DNA of 64,000 nt from Cryobacterium ruanii (lineage in GTDB: Bacteria; Actinomycetota; Actinomycetes; Actinomycetales; Microbacteriaceae): contig NZ_SOHK01000023.1 of the NCBI RefSeq assembly GCF_004404055.1, forward strand, positions 87,696-151,695. Direction: 5' to 3'. The first letter of the stretch is position 1, and each line of letters begins with the position of its first letter. A program made the translations under genes and the position numbers. Below, one piece after another: positions 1-8,217 of this stretch. The notes beneath the pieces were generated by a model. It did no database searches, was not told the DNA's origin, and was given only the letters and a program-made list of their open reading frames with translations.

Positions 1-335
1 CCATCCTCAGCTACGTCGTGGTCAGCCGCGTCTTCGGCCTCGGCGACAGTGTGACCGGCCACGCCGCACCGATCGGCCTCGCCATGGTGCTGATCGGTTT
101 TCTGCTGCTGATCAGCCGGCGCCGCGCCCGCTCCCAGCTCATCGGCTTTCTGATGCTCGACAACGGCATCGCCACGCTCGCGTTCTTGACTAGCGGCGGT
201 GTGCCGATTCTGCTCGAGTTCGCGGTCTCCCTCGACGTGCTGCTGGTCGTGCTCATTCTGCACGTGTTCGCCGGCCGCATGCGCACCAAGTTCGGCGGCA
301 CGGCCGTCGATCAGCTCAGAGAGTTGCACGACTGA
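1..335 (+). CDS. hycP: HycP/HyfE-like membrane subunit of a hydrogenase-related complex (3' part only)
   Basis: The reading frame is open from the window edge, so only the last 110 or so residues are visible; full family members are about 215-220 aa. The visible part is mostly hydrophobic helices with a short basic loop (RRRARS) between them, as in HyfE and M. tuberculosis HycP (Rv0085). In the family this is a small integral membrane subunit related to NuoK, next to the proton-pumping antiporter-like subunit. Its TGA overlaps the ATG of the next gene by one base, which indicates translational coupling. The missing 5' part and any hycD and ferredoxin-type subunits should lie just upstream of the window. 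Confidence 0.85.
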   Translation, partial: ILSYVVVSRVFGLGDSVTGHAAPIGLAMVLIGFLLLISRRRARSQLIGFLMLDNGIATLAFLTSGGVPILLEFAVSLDVLLVVLILHVFAGRMRTKFGGTAVDQLRELHD

Positions 336-1783
336 TGTCGTTCATACTGTGGATTCCCCTGGTCGGCCCGCTGGCCTTCGCCGTCCTCGGCCTGCTGCTG
401 CGCGGCTCGGCGCTGTGCCGCTTCGTCGGCGTCGCCGCGTCGAGCGCCGTGCTCGTGTCGGGACTGCTTCTGGTCAGCGCAGCGCTGAGCGGCTACGTGC
501 CCGACAGCGGCGGCGGCATGCTGCGCGCCGATGCTCTCTCCGCCTATATGCTCACGGTCGTCGGAGCGGTCGGCCTCATCTCCACCTGGGGCGGCCTCAG
601 CAGCGCTACGTCGAGCCGAACCAGGGACGCCGCCGGCTACGAGGCGCTCATCGCCCTGTTCCTTGCCGCGATGTCCCTCGCCGTACTCGCCGACAGCATC
701 GGCCTGATGTGGGCCGCCGTGGAAGCCACGACCATCGCCACCGCGTTCCTGGTCGGCCACCACCGCACCCGCCGGTCGCTTGAAGCGGCGTGGAAGTACG
801 TCATCCTCGGCTCGGTCGGCGTCGCCATCGCGCTGCTCGGCATCGTGCTGATCTACGCGGCCTCGGTCGGCACCGACACCCCGACCCTGTCCTGGTTACT
901 GCTGAGCCAGTCCGACCTCGGCCTCGACCCGGCGCTCATCACCGCCGGCGGCGCACTCGCCGTACTCGGTTTCGCCACCAAGTCGGGCCTCGCCCCAATG
1001 CACAGTTGGCTGCCGGACGCCCACAGCCAGGCCCCGGCACCGGTCTCCGGTCTCATGTCGGGTGTACTGCTCTCGGTCGCGCTCTACGCCATCCTGCGCA
1101 TCCAGTCCATCACCGACCTCGTCATCGGCCCGGAGTTCCTGCGCACCATGCTCAGCATCGGCGGCCTGCTCTCGCTGCTCGTGGCCGCTTCCCTGCTGAT
1201 TCGCCAACGCGACTACAAACGGATGCTCGCCTACTCCAGCATCGAACACATGGGCCTCATGGCGATCGGTGTCGCCATCGGCCCAGCCGCGCTCCCCTCG
1301 GTGCTGTTGTACATTTTCGGCCACGGCCTGATCAAAGCGACCCTGTTCGTGATCTCCGGGCGCATCCTCAAGATCGAGGGCACCCCGTCGATCTCCGACG
1401 TGCGCGCCCTGCTGGTGCGACGGCCCGGCCTGGCCGTGCCCTGGCTCATCGCCATGGCAGCCATCGTCGGCTTCCCGCCGTTCAGCATCTTCTTCTCCGA
1501 GGTCGGCATCATCATGGCCGGTTGGTCGGTGGGCCTCGGCGGCATCGTCGGGGCAGCCCTCGTGCTGCTACTCGTGATCTTCGCCGCGTTCACCCGCCTG
1601 ACCGTGCAGATGACCATCGGAGTTCCCTCGGCGGGCACCGCCTTCACACCGGACTACTCGGCCCACGGCCCACGCCTGCCGATCATTTTGGCCCTGGCCA
1701 CGACGGCAACGATCGCATTCGTGGCCGAACCGGTCGGCACCCTTCTGTTGCAGGCCACAGCCGTTCTGGGAGGTACTAACTGA
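335..1783 (+). CDS. hycQ: HycQ/HyfF-like antiporter subunit of a hydrogenase-related complex
   Basis: A 482-aa polytopic membrane protein of the NuoL/M/N and Mrp antiporter superfamily. The core carries the family's proton-channel features, including the SGLAPMHSWLPDAH segment around residues 215-228 and further charged residues inside helices. Length matches M. tuberculosis HycQ (Rv0086, about 490 aa) and E. coli HyfF. In the family this subunit couples electron transfer in the peripheral arm to ion translocation. It overlaps hycP by one base at its start and hycE by one base at its end (TGATG), so the three genes form one tightly coupled operon. Whether it moves H+ or Na+ cannot be read from the sequence. 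Confidence 0.9.
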   Translation: MSFILWIPLVGPLAFAVLGLLLRGSALCRFVGVAASSAVLVSGLLLVSAALSGYVPDSGGGMLRADALSAYMLTVVGAVGLISTWGGLSSATSSRTRDAAGYEALIALFLAAMSLAVLADSIGLMWAAVEATTIATAFLVGHHRTRRSLEAAWKYVILGSVGVAIALLGIVLIYAASVGTDTPTLSWLLLSQSDLGLDPALITAGGALAVLGFATKSGLAPMHSWLPDAHSQAPAPVSGLMSGVLLSVALYAILRIQSITDLVIGPEFLRTMLSIGGLLSLLVAASLLIRQRDYKRMLAYSSIEHMGLMAIGVAIGPAALPSVLLYIFGHGLIKATLFVISGRILKIEGTPSISDVRALLVRRPGLAVPWLIAMAAIVGFPPFSIFFSEVGIIMAGWSVGLGGIVGAALVLLLVIFAAFTRLTVQMTIGVPSAGTAFTPDYSAHGPRLPIILALATTATIAFVAEPVGTLLLQATAVLGGTN

Positions 1784-3261
1784 TGCATGACGAACTGCGC
1801 GAGCTGGACCGGGCCGACCTGGCCGCCGCCGCGAGTGCTCTGCTCGACGCCGGAAGCCGCCTGGCCCTGGTCGCGTGCCACGAGGACACCGACAGCTTTC
1901 GCATCGTCTATTCCTTCGTCGGCACGACCCCGGCGTTGCGGGCCGACCTGTCGGTCACCATGCCGCGGGACGACGCCTGGATTCCGAGCCTCGCCGAGAT
2001 TTCCCTGTCAGCCGGCAACTTCGAGCGCGGAATACGCGATCTGTATGGGGTTGTGCCGCGCAACCATCCGCAGCCGCACCGTCTGGTGCGCCACGGCCAC
2101 TGGCCGCGCGGCTGGTACCCGATGCTGCGCGCCAACGCCGTCGTGCCCGAGTTCGAACCCGACACGGAATCGTTCCCGTTCGTGCCGGTGGAGGGTCCCG
2201 GTGTGTACGAGATCGCCGTCGGCCCCATTCACGCCGGCATCATCGAGCCGGGTCACTTTCGGTTCTCGGTCGTCGGCGAAACCGTCGTACGGATGGAAGC
2301 CCGCCAGTGGTACCTGCATCGCGGTGTCGAGAAGGTCTTCGAGGGCAAGACCGCGGCCGAGGGAGTCCCCCTGGCTGAACAGATCAGCGGCGACACCGCC
2401 GTTGGGCACTCCCTCGCTTTCGTCATGGCCGTTGAACAGGCTGCCGGCATCGAGGTCTCCGAGCCCGATCGGCTGCTGCGCGCGCTGCTGCTCGAGTTGG
2501 AACGTCTCTACAACCACGTGACCGATCTCGGCTCCCTCGCCAACGACGTGGGGTTCGGCATCATCGACGCTCAGGCCCAGGGGTTGCGCGAGCAACTGTT
2601 GCGCATCAACAAAACGGTCACCGGCCACCGGCTGCTGCGCGGCGCCCTGAGCGTGGGCGGCACCCGGGTCGCGGCACTTCCCGACGCGGCCGACCTCGTT
2701 CGCATCGGTGCCGCCATGGCCGAACTGGTCGGCATCACCCTCGACCACGCCATCGTGCGCGGCCGTTTCACCGGCACCGCCCGGCTCTCCAACGCGCAGG
2801 CAACCACGATCGGAACGCTCGGCTACGTCGCCCGTGCATCCGGCATCGATACGGATGCCCGCAACGAGCATCCGTTCATCAATCTCGGCGAAGTCTTCCA
2901 CGTCGTGACCGAGGAGGGCGGCGACGTACTCGCTCGGTACACCGTGCGTGCCCGCGAGGTGGAAGTGTCCATAGCGGTCGCCGTCGACCTGCTACGCCGA
3001 TTGCAGGGACACACCGGGACCGCAGTCAGCGTTGATCCGGCGACGGCCGGCACCGGGCTCGCCCTGGTCGAAGCGTGGCGGGGAACCGCAACTCACCGGG
3101 TCGAACTCGCCGCCGACGGCACCCTCGCCCGGGTGAAGGTCGTCGACCCGTCATTCCTGAACTGGCCCGCAGTGCCGGGCGCCTTATCGGAGACCATCGT
3201 TCCCGACTTTCCGCTCGCCAACAAGAGCTTCAACCTCTCCTACGCGGGAAACGATCTGTAA
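1783..3261 (+). CDS. hycE: HycE-like fused NuoC/NuoD large subunit lacking NiFe-binding cysteines
   Basis: The 492-aa protein is the same length as M. tuberculosis HycE (Rv0087). An N-terminal NuoC-like region (about residues 1-130, containing the HGHWPRGWYPM stretch) is fused to a NuoD/hydrogenase-large-subunit region with EPGHFRFSVVGE and WYLHRGVEKVFEGK. In true NiFe hydrogenases two CxxC pairs hold the metal. Here the first motif reads AEQISGDTAVGH and the C-terminal one ends NKSFNLSYAGNDL. The only cysteine I find in the protein is Cys32, so no NiFe site can form. Family knowledge places such proteins among the energy-converting hydrogenase-related (Ehr) complexes. The electron acceptor or donor is unknown, and the usual label 'formate hydrogenlyase subunit' is not supported. 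Confidence 0.88.
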   Translation: MHDELRELDRADLAAAASALLDAGSRLALVACHEDTDSFRIVYSFVGTTPALRADLSVTMPRDDAWIPSLAEISLSAGNFERGIRDLYGVVPRNHPQPHRLVRHGHWPRGWYPMLRANAVVPEFEPDTESFPFVPVEGPGVYEIAVGPIHAGIIEPGHFRFSVVGETVVRMEARQWYLHRGVEKVFEGKTAAEGVPLAEQISGDTAVGHSLAFVMAVEQAAGIEVSEPDRLLRALLLELERLYNHVTDLGSLANDVGFGIIDAQAQGLREQLLRINKTVTGHRLLRGALSVGGTRVAALPDAADLVRIGAAMAELVGITLDHAIVRGRFTGTARLSNAQATTIGTLGYVARASGIDTDARNEHPFINLGEVFHVVTEEGGDVLARYTVRAREVEVSIAVAVDLLRRLQGHTGTAVSVDPATAGTGLALVEAWRGTATHRVELAADGTLARVKVVDPSFLNWPAVPGALSETIVPDFPLANKSFNLSYAGNDL

Positions 3262-3272
3262 CGAACACCGGC

Positions 3273-3288
3273 GTCCTTGGAGAAGGAC
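3273..3288. terminator. Short hairpin between convergent hycE and arsR
   Basis: GTCCTT and AAGGAC form a perfect 6-bp stem around a GGAG loop, followed on the + strand by TTATT. It fills the 27-base gap between two convergent genes. The stem is short and the U-tract poor, so termination is only plausible. Confidence 0.35.
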
Positions 3289-3624
3289 TTATTCCTGTTC
3301 GAGATGCTGGAGCAAGGCGTGCGAATCGGTGAGGTTGGCCAATACCATGCGCTTGGCTGCGGCGAGCAGCTCGACCGCGCTCGGGTCGCGCAGGGCATAG
3401 AAAATGGAGTTGCCCTCCCGGCGGGTCAGGACCACGCCGGCGCGGCGCAGCACGCCGAGTTGCTGCGAGAGGTTGGACAGCTCGCAGCCGAGGGCCTCGG
3501 CGAGAGAACCGACCGAACGCTCGCCGGCCACGAGCTGCTCCAGAACCTGCACCCGCAACGGATGCCCGAGCGATTTGAACAGGTCAGACTTCAATTGGGC
3601 AGCAGGCAAACCGGAAGACAGCAC
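3289..3624 (-). CDS. ArsR-family winged-helix repressor, Rv0081-like
   Basis: A 111-aa ArsR-type regulator. The winged helix-turn-helix runs through about residues 15-80, with HPLRVQVLEQL, the recognition-helix region SNLSQQLGVLRRAGVV and the wing RREGNSIFYAL. The LSQQLGVLRRAGVV segment closely recalls M. tuberculosis Rv0081, which heads the hydrogenase-related operon there. Here the gene lies convergently at the 3' end of the operon instead. I see no cysteine metal-binding motif, as in Rv0081, so a non-metal or redox signal is likely. The start is GTG at 3624; no ATG is available in frame. Control of the hyc genes is inferred from synteny only. Confidence 0.88.
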   Translation of the reverse strand: MLSSGLPAAQLKSDLFKSLGHPLRVQVLEQLVAGERSVGSLAEALGCELSNLSQQLGVLRRAGVVLTRREGNSIFYALRDPSAVELLAAAKRMVLANLTDSHALLQHLEQE

Positions 3625-3633
3625 AGGTTTAGT

Positions 3634-3643
3634 GTATCCATAC
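3634..3643. promoter_or_regulatory. Candidate operator upstream of arsR
   Basis: GTATCCATAC is a short inverted repeat (arms GTAT/ATAC, two-base spacer) in an AT-rich stretch just 10 bases upstream of the arsR start. ArsR repressors usually bind such palindromes and autoregulate. The repeat is short, so this is a weak candidate. Confidence 0.3.
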
Positions 3644-3693
3644 TTTATAAATCTTTCATTTAGATTCCGGCGCCCGCCGGTCGGCCGAACGGG

Positions 3694-4566
3694 CTATTGC
3701 CGACGCAACACCGCGTCGCTGACGAGGGCCCGCGTGTAGCCAAGGCTGTTGCCGAGCGCGTTCGGGTGAAAGTTCGCCGGTGCGAACGGGTTGAGCGGAT
3801 CAAACGCGAAGTACGGCACCCGTGAACCGATACCGTGTCCGGCGAATTCCTGGGAGGCGTCGACAAAACGGATGCGCGGGCTCGCCATGGCCGCGACGGA
3901 CCCGGCGATAACCGTGTTCAGGGCGTCGGTCGCCGAGTTCAGCACGTCTCCGAGCGGGGAAAAGCCGGTCTTGAACTGACGCGGGTAGCTCAGGACCGCG
4001 ATCCTCGCCTGGGGCAGTGCCGTGGCCACCGCCGTGTAAGCGCCCACGAGCCTGGGGGCGAGGAAGCCCAGCTGTGCCACACTGAATCCGATGGCGTCGA
4101 GGCAGGCCGGGCTGGTCGCATCGGGAGCACACGCCGCCAGGACGATATTGGAGCCGGCGTCGATGCCGCCGACAGTGAGGGTGACCAGGGCGGTACCGGG
4201 GCTGACTCCTAGAAGTTGCGCCGGGACATCCGCTGTGCTGGCGCCGGAGCAGGCCCGATTGGACGTGAGGCGATACGGACTCACGAGCGCCGCGAAAGTC
4301 GGGTAGCTGGCCCTCTTGCTACGCAGGCAGGCGGCGCCGTCGGTGACGTAGGGCGGGGCGCCCTGGCCGGCGGTGAAGGAGTCGCCGAGAGCGACATAAC
4401 CGAGAGCGGATGCGGCGGTGGGAGTCACCGTGGACTGCACCATGGACTGCACCGTGGACTGTGCGAGGGCCGGGGCGGTCGCCACGCCGGCCACGAGGCC
4501 GACCGTGAGCAGAGAAACGACGCTGAGGCGCGACAGGAAGAACACAACGTTCCGTTGATTAGTCAT
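3694..4566 (-). CDS. Exported SGNH/GDSL-family protein with altered block III
   Basis: From the ATG at 4566 the protein is 290 aa; an upstream in-frame TTG at 4602 would add 12 residues but is less likely. An N-terminal signal peptide ends near ATAPALA-QS (about residue 35). It is followed by a short Thr/Ser/Gln repeat encoded by near-identical 12-base units. Block I is intact (ALGDSFTAGQGA, Ser63). The oxyanion block III reads GGID instead of GGND, an AAC-to-ATC change. Block V is FHPNALG. Secreted members are esterases or lipases with a Ser-His dyad or triad. Loss of the block III Asn puts activity in doubt. It is a single gene next to arsR. Confidence 0.82.
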   Translation of the reverse strand: MTNQRNVVFFLSRLSVVSLLTVGLVAGVATAPALAQSTVQSMVQSTVTPTAASALGYVALGDSFTAGQGAPPYVTDGAACLRSKRASYPTFAALVSPYRLTSNRACSGASTADVPAQLLGVSPGTALVTLTVGGIDAGSNIVLAACAPDATSPACLDAIGFSVAQLGFLAPRLVGAYTAVATALPQARIAVLSYPRQFKTGFSPLGDVLNSATDALNTVIAGSVAAMASPRIRFVDASQEFAGHGIGSRVPYFAFDPLNPFAPANFHPNALGNSLGYTRALVSDAVLRRQ

Positions 4567-4638
4567 GCGCGTAACGGTAATCCCGGTCCACCGGGTCGAC
4601 AAGGCGTAATAACCGTTCGGCCGTGCCGGGCGCGAGAA

Positions 4639-4668
4639 AAGGCCCGCACTGCAAGCAGTGCGGGCCTT
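4639..4668 (-). terminator. Rho-independent terminator of pnp
   Basis: A perfect 14-base inverted repeat (AAGGCCCGCACTGC and its complement, 4639-4652 and 4655-4668) is followed on the minus strand by TTTTC. It lies about 65 bases past the pnp stop codon, in the correct orientation to end pnp transcription. Confidence 0.88.
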
Positions 4669-4734
4669 CCATCTACCCGACCGACCTGGCGAGAGGTGAT
4701 CGGGAGATCTTTGGGGGCAGGTCAGGCCTGAGCG

Positions 4735-7023
4735 TTAGACCTCGGTCGAAGCGTCGGCGCTGTCGGAAGCCGCGGCGCGACCCTCAGTGTCAGCAGCTTC
4801 GTCAATGACCGGGGCGAGCGACAGCTTGCCACGGTCATCGATCTTCGTGATTTCCACGAGAACCTTCTGGCCCACGCCGAGCACGTCTTCGACGTTTTCA
4901 ACGCGCTTGCCACCCGCAAGTTTACGCACCTCGGAGATGTGCAACAGACCATCCTTGCCAGGAAGCAGCGAAACGAAGGCGCCGAACGCGGCGATCTTTA
5001 CGACGGTGCCGAGGAACTGCTCGCCAACCTCGGGGTTGGTCGGGTTGGCGATGGCGTTCACCTGGGCGCGAGCGGCTTCAGCCGACGGTCCGTCAACGGC
5101 GCCAATGTACACGGTCCCGTCTTCCTCGATCGAGATGTCGGCACCGGTGGTGTCCTGGATCGAGTTGATCGTCTTGCCCTTCGGGCCGATCAGCTCGCCG
5201 ATCTTGTCGACGGGGATCTGCACGCTGATGACGCGGGGCGCGGTGGGCGCCATCTCGTCGGGAGCGTCGATCGCCGCGTTGAGCACGGACAGGATCGTGG
5301 TGCGGGCATCCTTCGCCTGCATCAGCGCGCCGGCCAGGACCGAGGCGGGGATGCCATCGAGCTTGGTATCGAGCTGGATCGCGGTGATGAACTCGCTCGT
5401 ACCGGCGACCTTGAAGTCCATGTCGCCGAGGGCGTCTTCAGCGCCGAGGATGTCGGTCAGGGCCGCGTAGCGGGTCTGACCGTCGACGGTGTCGCTGATC
5501 AGGCCCATGGCGATACCGGCGACCGGGGCGCGCAGCGGCACTCCGGCGTTCAGCAGCGACAGGGTGGAAGCGCAGACGGAACCCATCGAGGTGGATCCGT
5601 TGGAGCTGAGCGCCTCGGAGACCTGGCGGATGGCGTAGGGGAACTCCTCACGCGTCGGCAGCACGGGAACCAGAGCGCGCTCAGCGAGCGCTCCATGGCC
5701 GATCTCGCGGCGCTTCGGCGTTCCGACACGACCGGTTTCACCGGTGGAGTAGGGCGGGAAGTTGTAGTTGTGCATGTAGCGCTTCTTGGTGACCGGGTTC
5801 AACGAGTCGATCGACTGCTCGAGCTTGAGCATGTTCAGGGTGGTGACGCCCAGAATCTGGGTTTCGCCGCGCTGGAAGATGGCCGAGCCGTGCACACGCG
5901 GGATGACCGCGACCTCGGCGTCGAGCGGACGGATGTCTGCAAGCCCACGACCGTCGATGCGGATGCCCTCATTGAGAACGCGCGAACGTACTACGAGCTT
6001 GGTGACCGACTTGTAGGCTGCGTTCACCTGGTTGTTGGCGTTCGCGTCGAGTTCGCCGGCGTCGACCTTGGCCGCGATGGCGGTCTTGACGGATGCCTTC
6101 AGCGCGTCGTCGGCGATCTGACGTTCGACCTTGTCGGCGATCGTGTAGACCGTCTTGAGCTGGTCATAGGACAGCGCAGCGACGGCGTCGTAGGTGGCCG
6201 GCTGGTAGGGCGGGAACAGCGCGAAGTCAGCGGTCGGCTTGGCGGCAGCGTCGGCTACCTGCTGCTGCGCGAACACGAGCTGCTTGATGAAGGGCTTGGA
6301 GGCCTCGATGCCCTGAGCAACGACGGCTTCGTTCGGCGCGACGGCGCCACCCTTGATCAGGTTCCAGGCGGCGTCGGTCGCTTCGGCCTCGATCATCATG
6401 ATCGCGACGTCCTGGGTTCCGTTGGCGTCCGTGACAACGCGGCCGGCAACGACCATGCTGAACACGGCATCGTCGAGCTGCGAGTGCTTCGGGAAGGCGA
6501 CCCATTGTCCGCCACCGTTCTCGTCGGGTATCAGGGCGACGCGAACGCCACCGATCGGTCCGGAGAACGGCAGGCCGGCGAGCTGGGTCGACATGGAGGC
6601 CGCGTTGATCGCGAGCACGTCGTAGAGTTCGTCGGGCTCGATGGCCAGAACGGTGATGACAACCTGGATCTCGTTGCGGAGGCCGTCAACGAAAGACGGG
6701 CGCAGTGGCCGGTCGATCAGGCGGCAGGTAAGGATCGCGTCGGTCGAGGGACGACCTTCGCGGCGAAAAAAGCTGCCCGGGATGCGGCCAGCAGCGTACA
6801 TCCGCTCTTCGACGTCGATGGTGAGCGGGAAGAAGTCGAAGTTATCCTTCGGCTGCTTGCTGACGCTCGTGGCGGAGAGCAGCATCGTCTCTTCGTCGAT
6901 GTACGCGGCGGCAGAACCCTGCGCCTGCTGGGCGAGACGCCCGGTTTCAAAACGGATGGTGCGCTTGCCGTACTTGCCGTTATCGATAACGGTTTCGGCG
7001 AACGTGATTTCTGGACCCTCCAT
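4735..7023 (-). CDS. pnp: Polyribonucleotide nucleotidyltransferase (PNPase)
   Basis: PNPase degrades RNA 3'-to-5' by phosphorolysis and adds 3' tails in the cytoplasm. The 762-aa protein has the standard order: two RNase PH-like domains (about 1-210 and 330-540) joined by a helical linker, then a KH domain ([22 protein letters not shown]) and an S1 domain ([33 protein letters not shown]). The C-terminus is acidic and Ala/Ser rich. I chose ATG 7023 ([11 protein letters not shown]) because AAAGGAG lies 11 bases upstream; a longer open frame adds 24 residues with no family similarity. A leader hairpin precedes the ribosome-binding site, and a strong terminator follows the stop. rpsO, its usual neighbour, is 2.9 kb upstream. 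Confidence 0.97.
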   Translation of the reverse strand: MEGPEITFAETVIDNGKYGKRTIRFETGRLAQQAQGSAAAYIDEETMLLSATSVSKQPKDNFDFFPLTIDVEERMYAAGRIPGSFFRREGRPSTDAILTCRLIDRPLRPSFVDGLRNEIQVVITVLAIEPDELYDVLAINAASMSTQLAGLPFSGPIGGVRVALIPDENGGGQWVAFPKHSQLDDAVFSMVVAGRVVTDANGTQDVAIMMIEAEATDAAWNLIKGGAVAPNEAVVAQGIEASKPFIKQLVFAQQQVADAAAKPTADFALFPPYQPATYDAVAALSYDQLKTVYTIADKVERQIADDALKASVKTAIAAKVDAGELDANANNQVNAAYKSVTKLVVRSRVLNEGIRIDGRGLADIRPLDAEVAVIPRVHGSAIFQRGETQILGVTTLNMLKLEQSIDSLNPVTKKRYMHNYNFPPYSTGETGRVGTPKRREIGHGALAERALVPVLPTREEFPYAIRQVSEALSSNGSTSMGSVCASTLSLLNAGVPLRAPVAGIAMGLISDTVDGQTRYAALTDILGAEDALGDMDFKVAGTSEFITAIQLDTKLDGIPASVLAGALMQAKDARTTILSVLNAAIDAPDEMAPTAPRVISVQIPVDKIGELIGPKGKTINSIQDTTGADISIEEDGTVYIGAVDGPSAEAARAQVNAIANPTNPEVGEQFLGTVVKIAAFGAFVSLLPGKDGLLHISEVRKLAGGKRVENVEDVLGVGQKVLVEITKIDDRGKLSLAPVIDEAADTEGRAAASDSADASTEV

Positions 7024-7419
7024 GTGGGGGTGTTCTCCTTTAAGTTTGCTTCTCGCCATTCTGGCGACGAAGGCTCGCGTGCCCAAGTGGCGCACGAGTG
7101 GGACGAGGAGCCCGAACAGGCAGGACTGACCTGCGTGTCAACTGTCTCTTTTCCGACACTGTCGCTTTGCTGGCCACCAGTAGAAATTCACCAGAGGCTG
7201 CGCGTCTGGGAAACCACCACCGAGGACCAGCTTCCTGCCAGCTGCGCTCCGGTTGCATGGCCACTTCTGAAGAAGGACCAGTACAACCGTACCAGACCGG
7301 GCGTTGTTACCGAGTGGGGCCGCTGTTGTCGACAGGCTTCGAATAGCCCCGAACTGGTGTCATAAAGACTGCAGGCCAGACCTGTTACTCAGGCAAAGTA
7401 GTTGTGAGTGAAATGAGGC
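7024..7419. promoter_or_regulatory. Divergent intergenic region: pnp leader with hairpin, and upstream region of the SGNH-like gene
   Basis: This 396-base gap holds no convincing gene. On the pnp side, 7049-7072 forms a hairpin (CTTC-TCGCCA / TGGCGA-CGAAG, three-base loop, one bulge), eight bases beyond the pnp ribosome-binding site (AAAGGAG, complement of 7035-7041). In enteric bacteria a leader stem-loop cut by RNase III is the basis of pnp autoregulation, so this may be analogous. A TTGACA hexamer lies on the minus strand (7136-7141), but no good -10 box sits at the right spacing. I see no clear promoter for the rightward gene. Confidence 0.4.
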
Positions 7420-8217
7420 GTGCACGTGCAGGGACTCGGACGGCTGCTGGTTGTCGGGGTCATGCGCGCCTGGATGGGTTTTATTCGGCAGGGAAGCGCG
7501 AGCATACCCCGCCCGACCGGTCCTCCACGGGCACACTCACCGGGGATTGAAAGAGATCGTGTGCTTATTCTTGGCGGCGGCCCCGCTTCGGGCTGGGGGG
7601 TCAGCAGCCATGACCTCGCCTTGCCCGGGTCCTTGGCCCGTGCTCTTTCAGCTCAAACCGGCCGCGGGGCCGACGTGACCCTGGCTACCGACCCCTTTGG
7701 ATTTCTGAAGGATCTTCCGAACCTGATCGAGGGACAAGACCTGGGCCGGTTCCATGCGATCGTCGTATTTGTCGGCGTCAATGACGCGGTTAATCTCACA
7801 TCAGAAAAATCCTGGGAGCGGAACATGGGCCGCCTGCTCCGCTCTCTCGAGCAGGAAACGCTGGACAGCACGTTTGTGTACGTCATGGATATCCAGCCGA
7901 TTCGAACAGTTCCCGTATTTGACAGCTTGCTGGGTTCCGTCGCCAACGCTCACGCACGGCGTCTGACCGTTCGTACCGAGAGGGTTTGCCGAGCCGTGCC
8001 GCAGTCGGTCTATCTTCCGCTGACCGAAAACGCCTTCCTAGTCTTCGGTCGGTACCGAAATTCAACGGACTACCGATTGTGGGGAGAGTTCCTCGCCGGC
8101 AAAATAGCTGAGCGACTGATTCTGGCCCGCAGGCACCCCGGTACGAGCGGGGCCAAGCCGGCATCGAGCAAGGACGAGCATCACGCAAGCGTTGCGTTCA
8201 CCGCCACCACAACCTAG
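7420..8217 (+). CDS. SGNH-hydrolase-like protein without canonical GDS block
   Basis: This 265-aa protein has the SGNH fold order but degenerate catalytic blocks. Where GDSxxxGxGV is expected, residues about 50-61 read ILGGGPASGWGV. Block III is recognisable as VFVGVNDAVN. The C-terminal block normally holding DxxH reads STDYRLWGEF. The conserved LALPGSLARALS segment after block I is typical of a group of actinobacterial proteins that I recognise only as 'SGNH family'. Catalysis is doubtful. GTG 7420 is used as the start, but the ribosome-binding site is poor; ATG 7462 is an alternative. Its stop overlaps the stop of the convergent permease within the tetranucleotide CTAG (8214-8217). Function unknown. 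Confidence 0.65.
   Translation: MHVQGLGRLLVVGVMRAWMGFIRQGSASIPRPTGPPRAHSPGIERDRVLILGGGPASGWGVSSHDLALPGSLARALSAQTGRGADVTLATDPFGFLKDLPNLIEGQDLGRFHAIVVFVGVNDAVNLTSEKSWERNMGRLLRSLEQETLDSTFVYVMDIQPIRTVPVFDSLLGSVANAHARRLTVRTERVCRAVPQSVYLPLTENAFLVFGRYRNSTDYRLWGEFLAGKIAERLILARRHPGTSGAKPASSKDEHHASVAFTATTT

Noticed and set aside
1783..3261. Naming the HycE-like subunit as a formate hydrogenlyase or hydrogenase
   Set aside because: All NiFe-binding cysteines are missing, so the enzyme name is not supported.
7136..7141. TTGACA hexamer as the pnp promoter
   Set aside because: No acceptable -10 hexamer lies 16 to 18 bases downstream on the minus strand.
4939..7365. An open frame of about 800 codons on the + strand opposite pnp
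   Set aside because: It is the antisense shadow of pnp in a high-GC genome; no domain, no ribosome-binding site, and pnp is certain.
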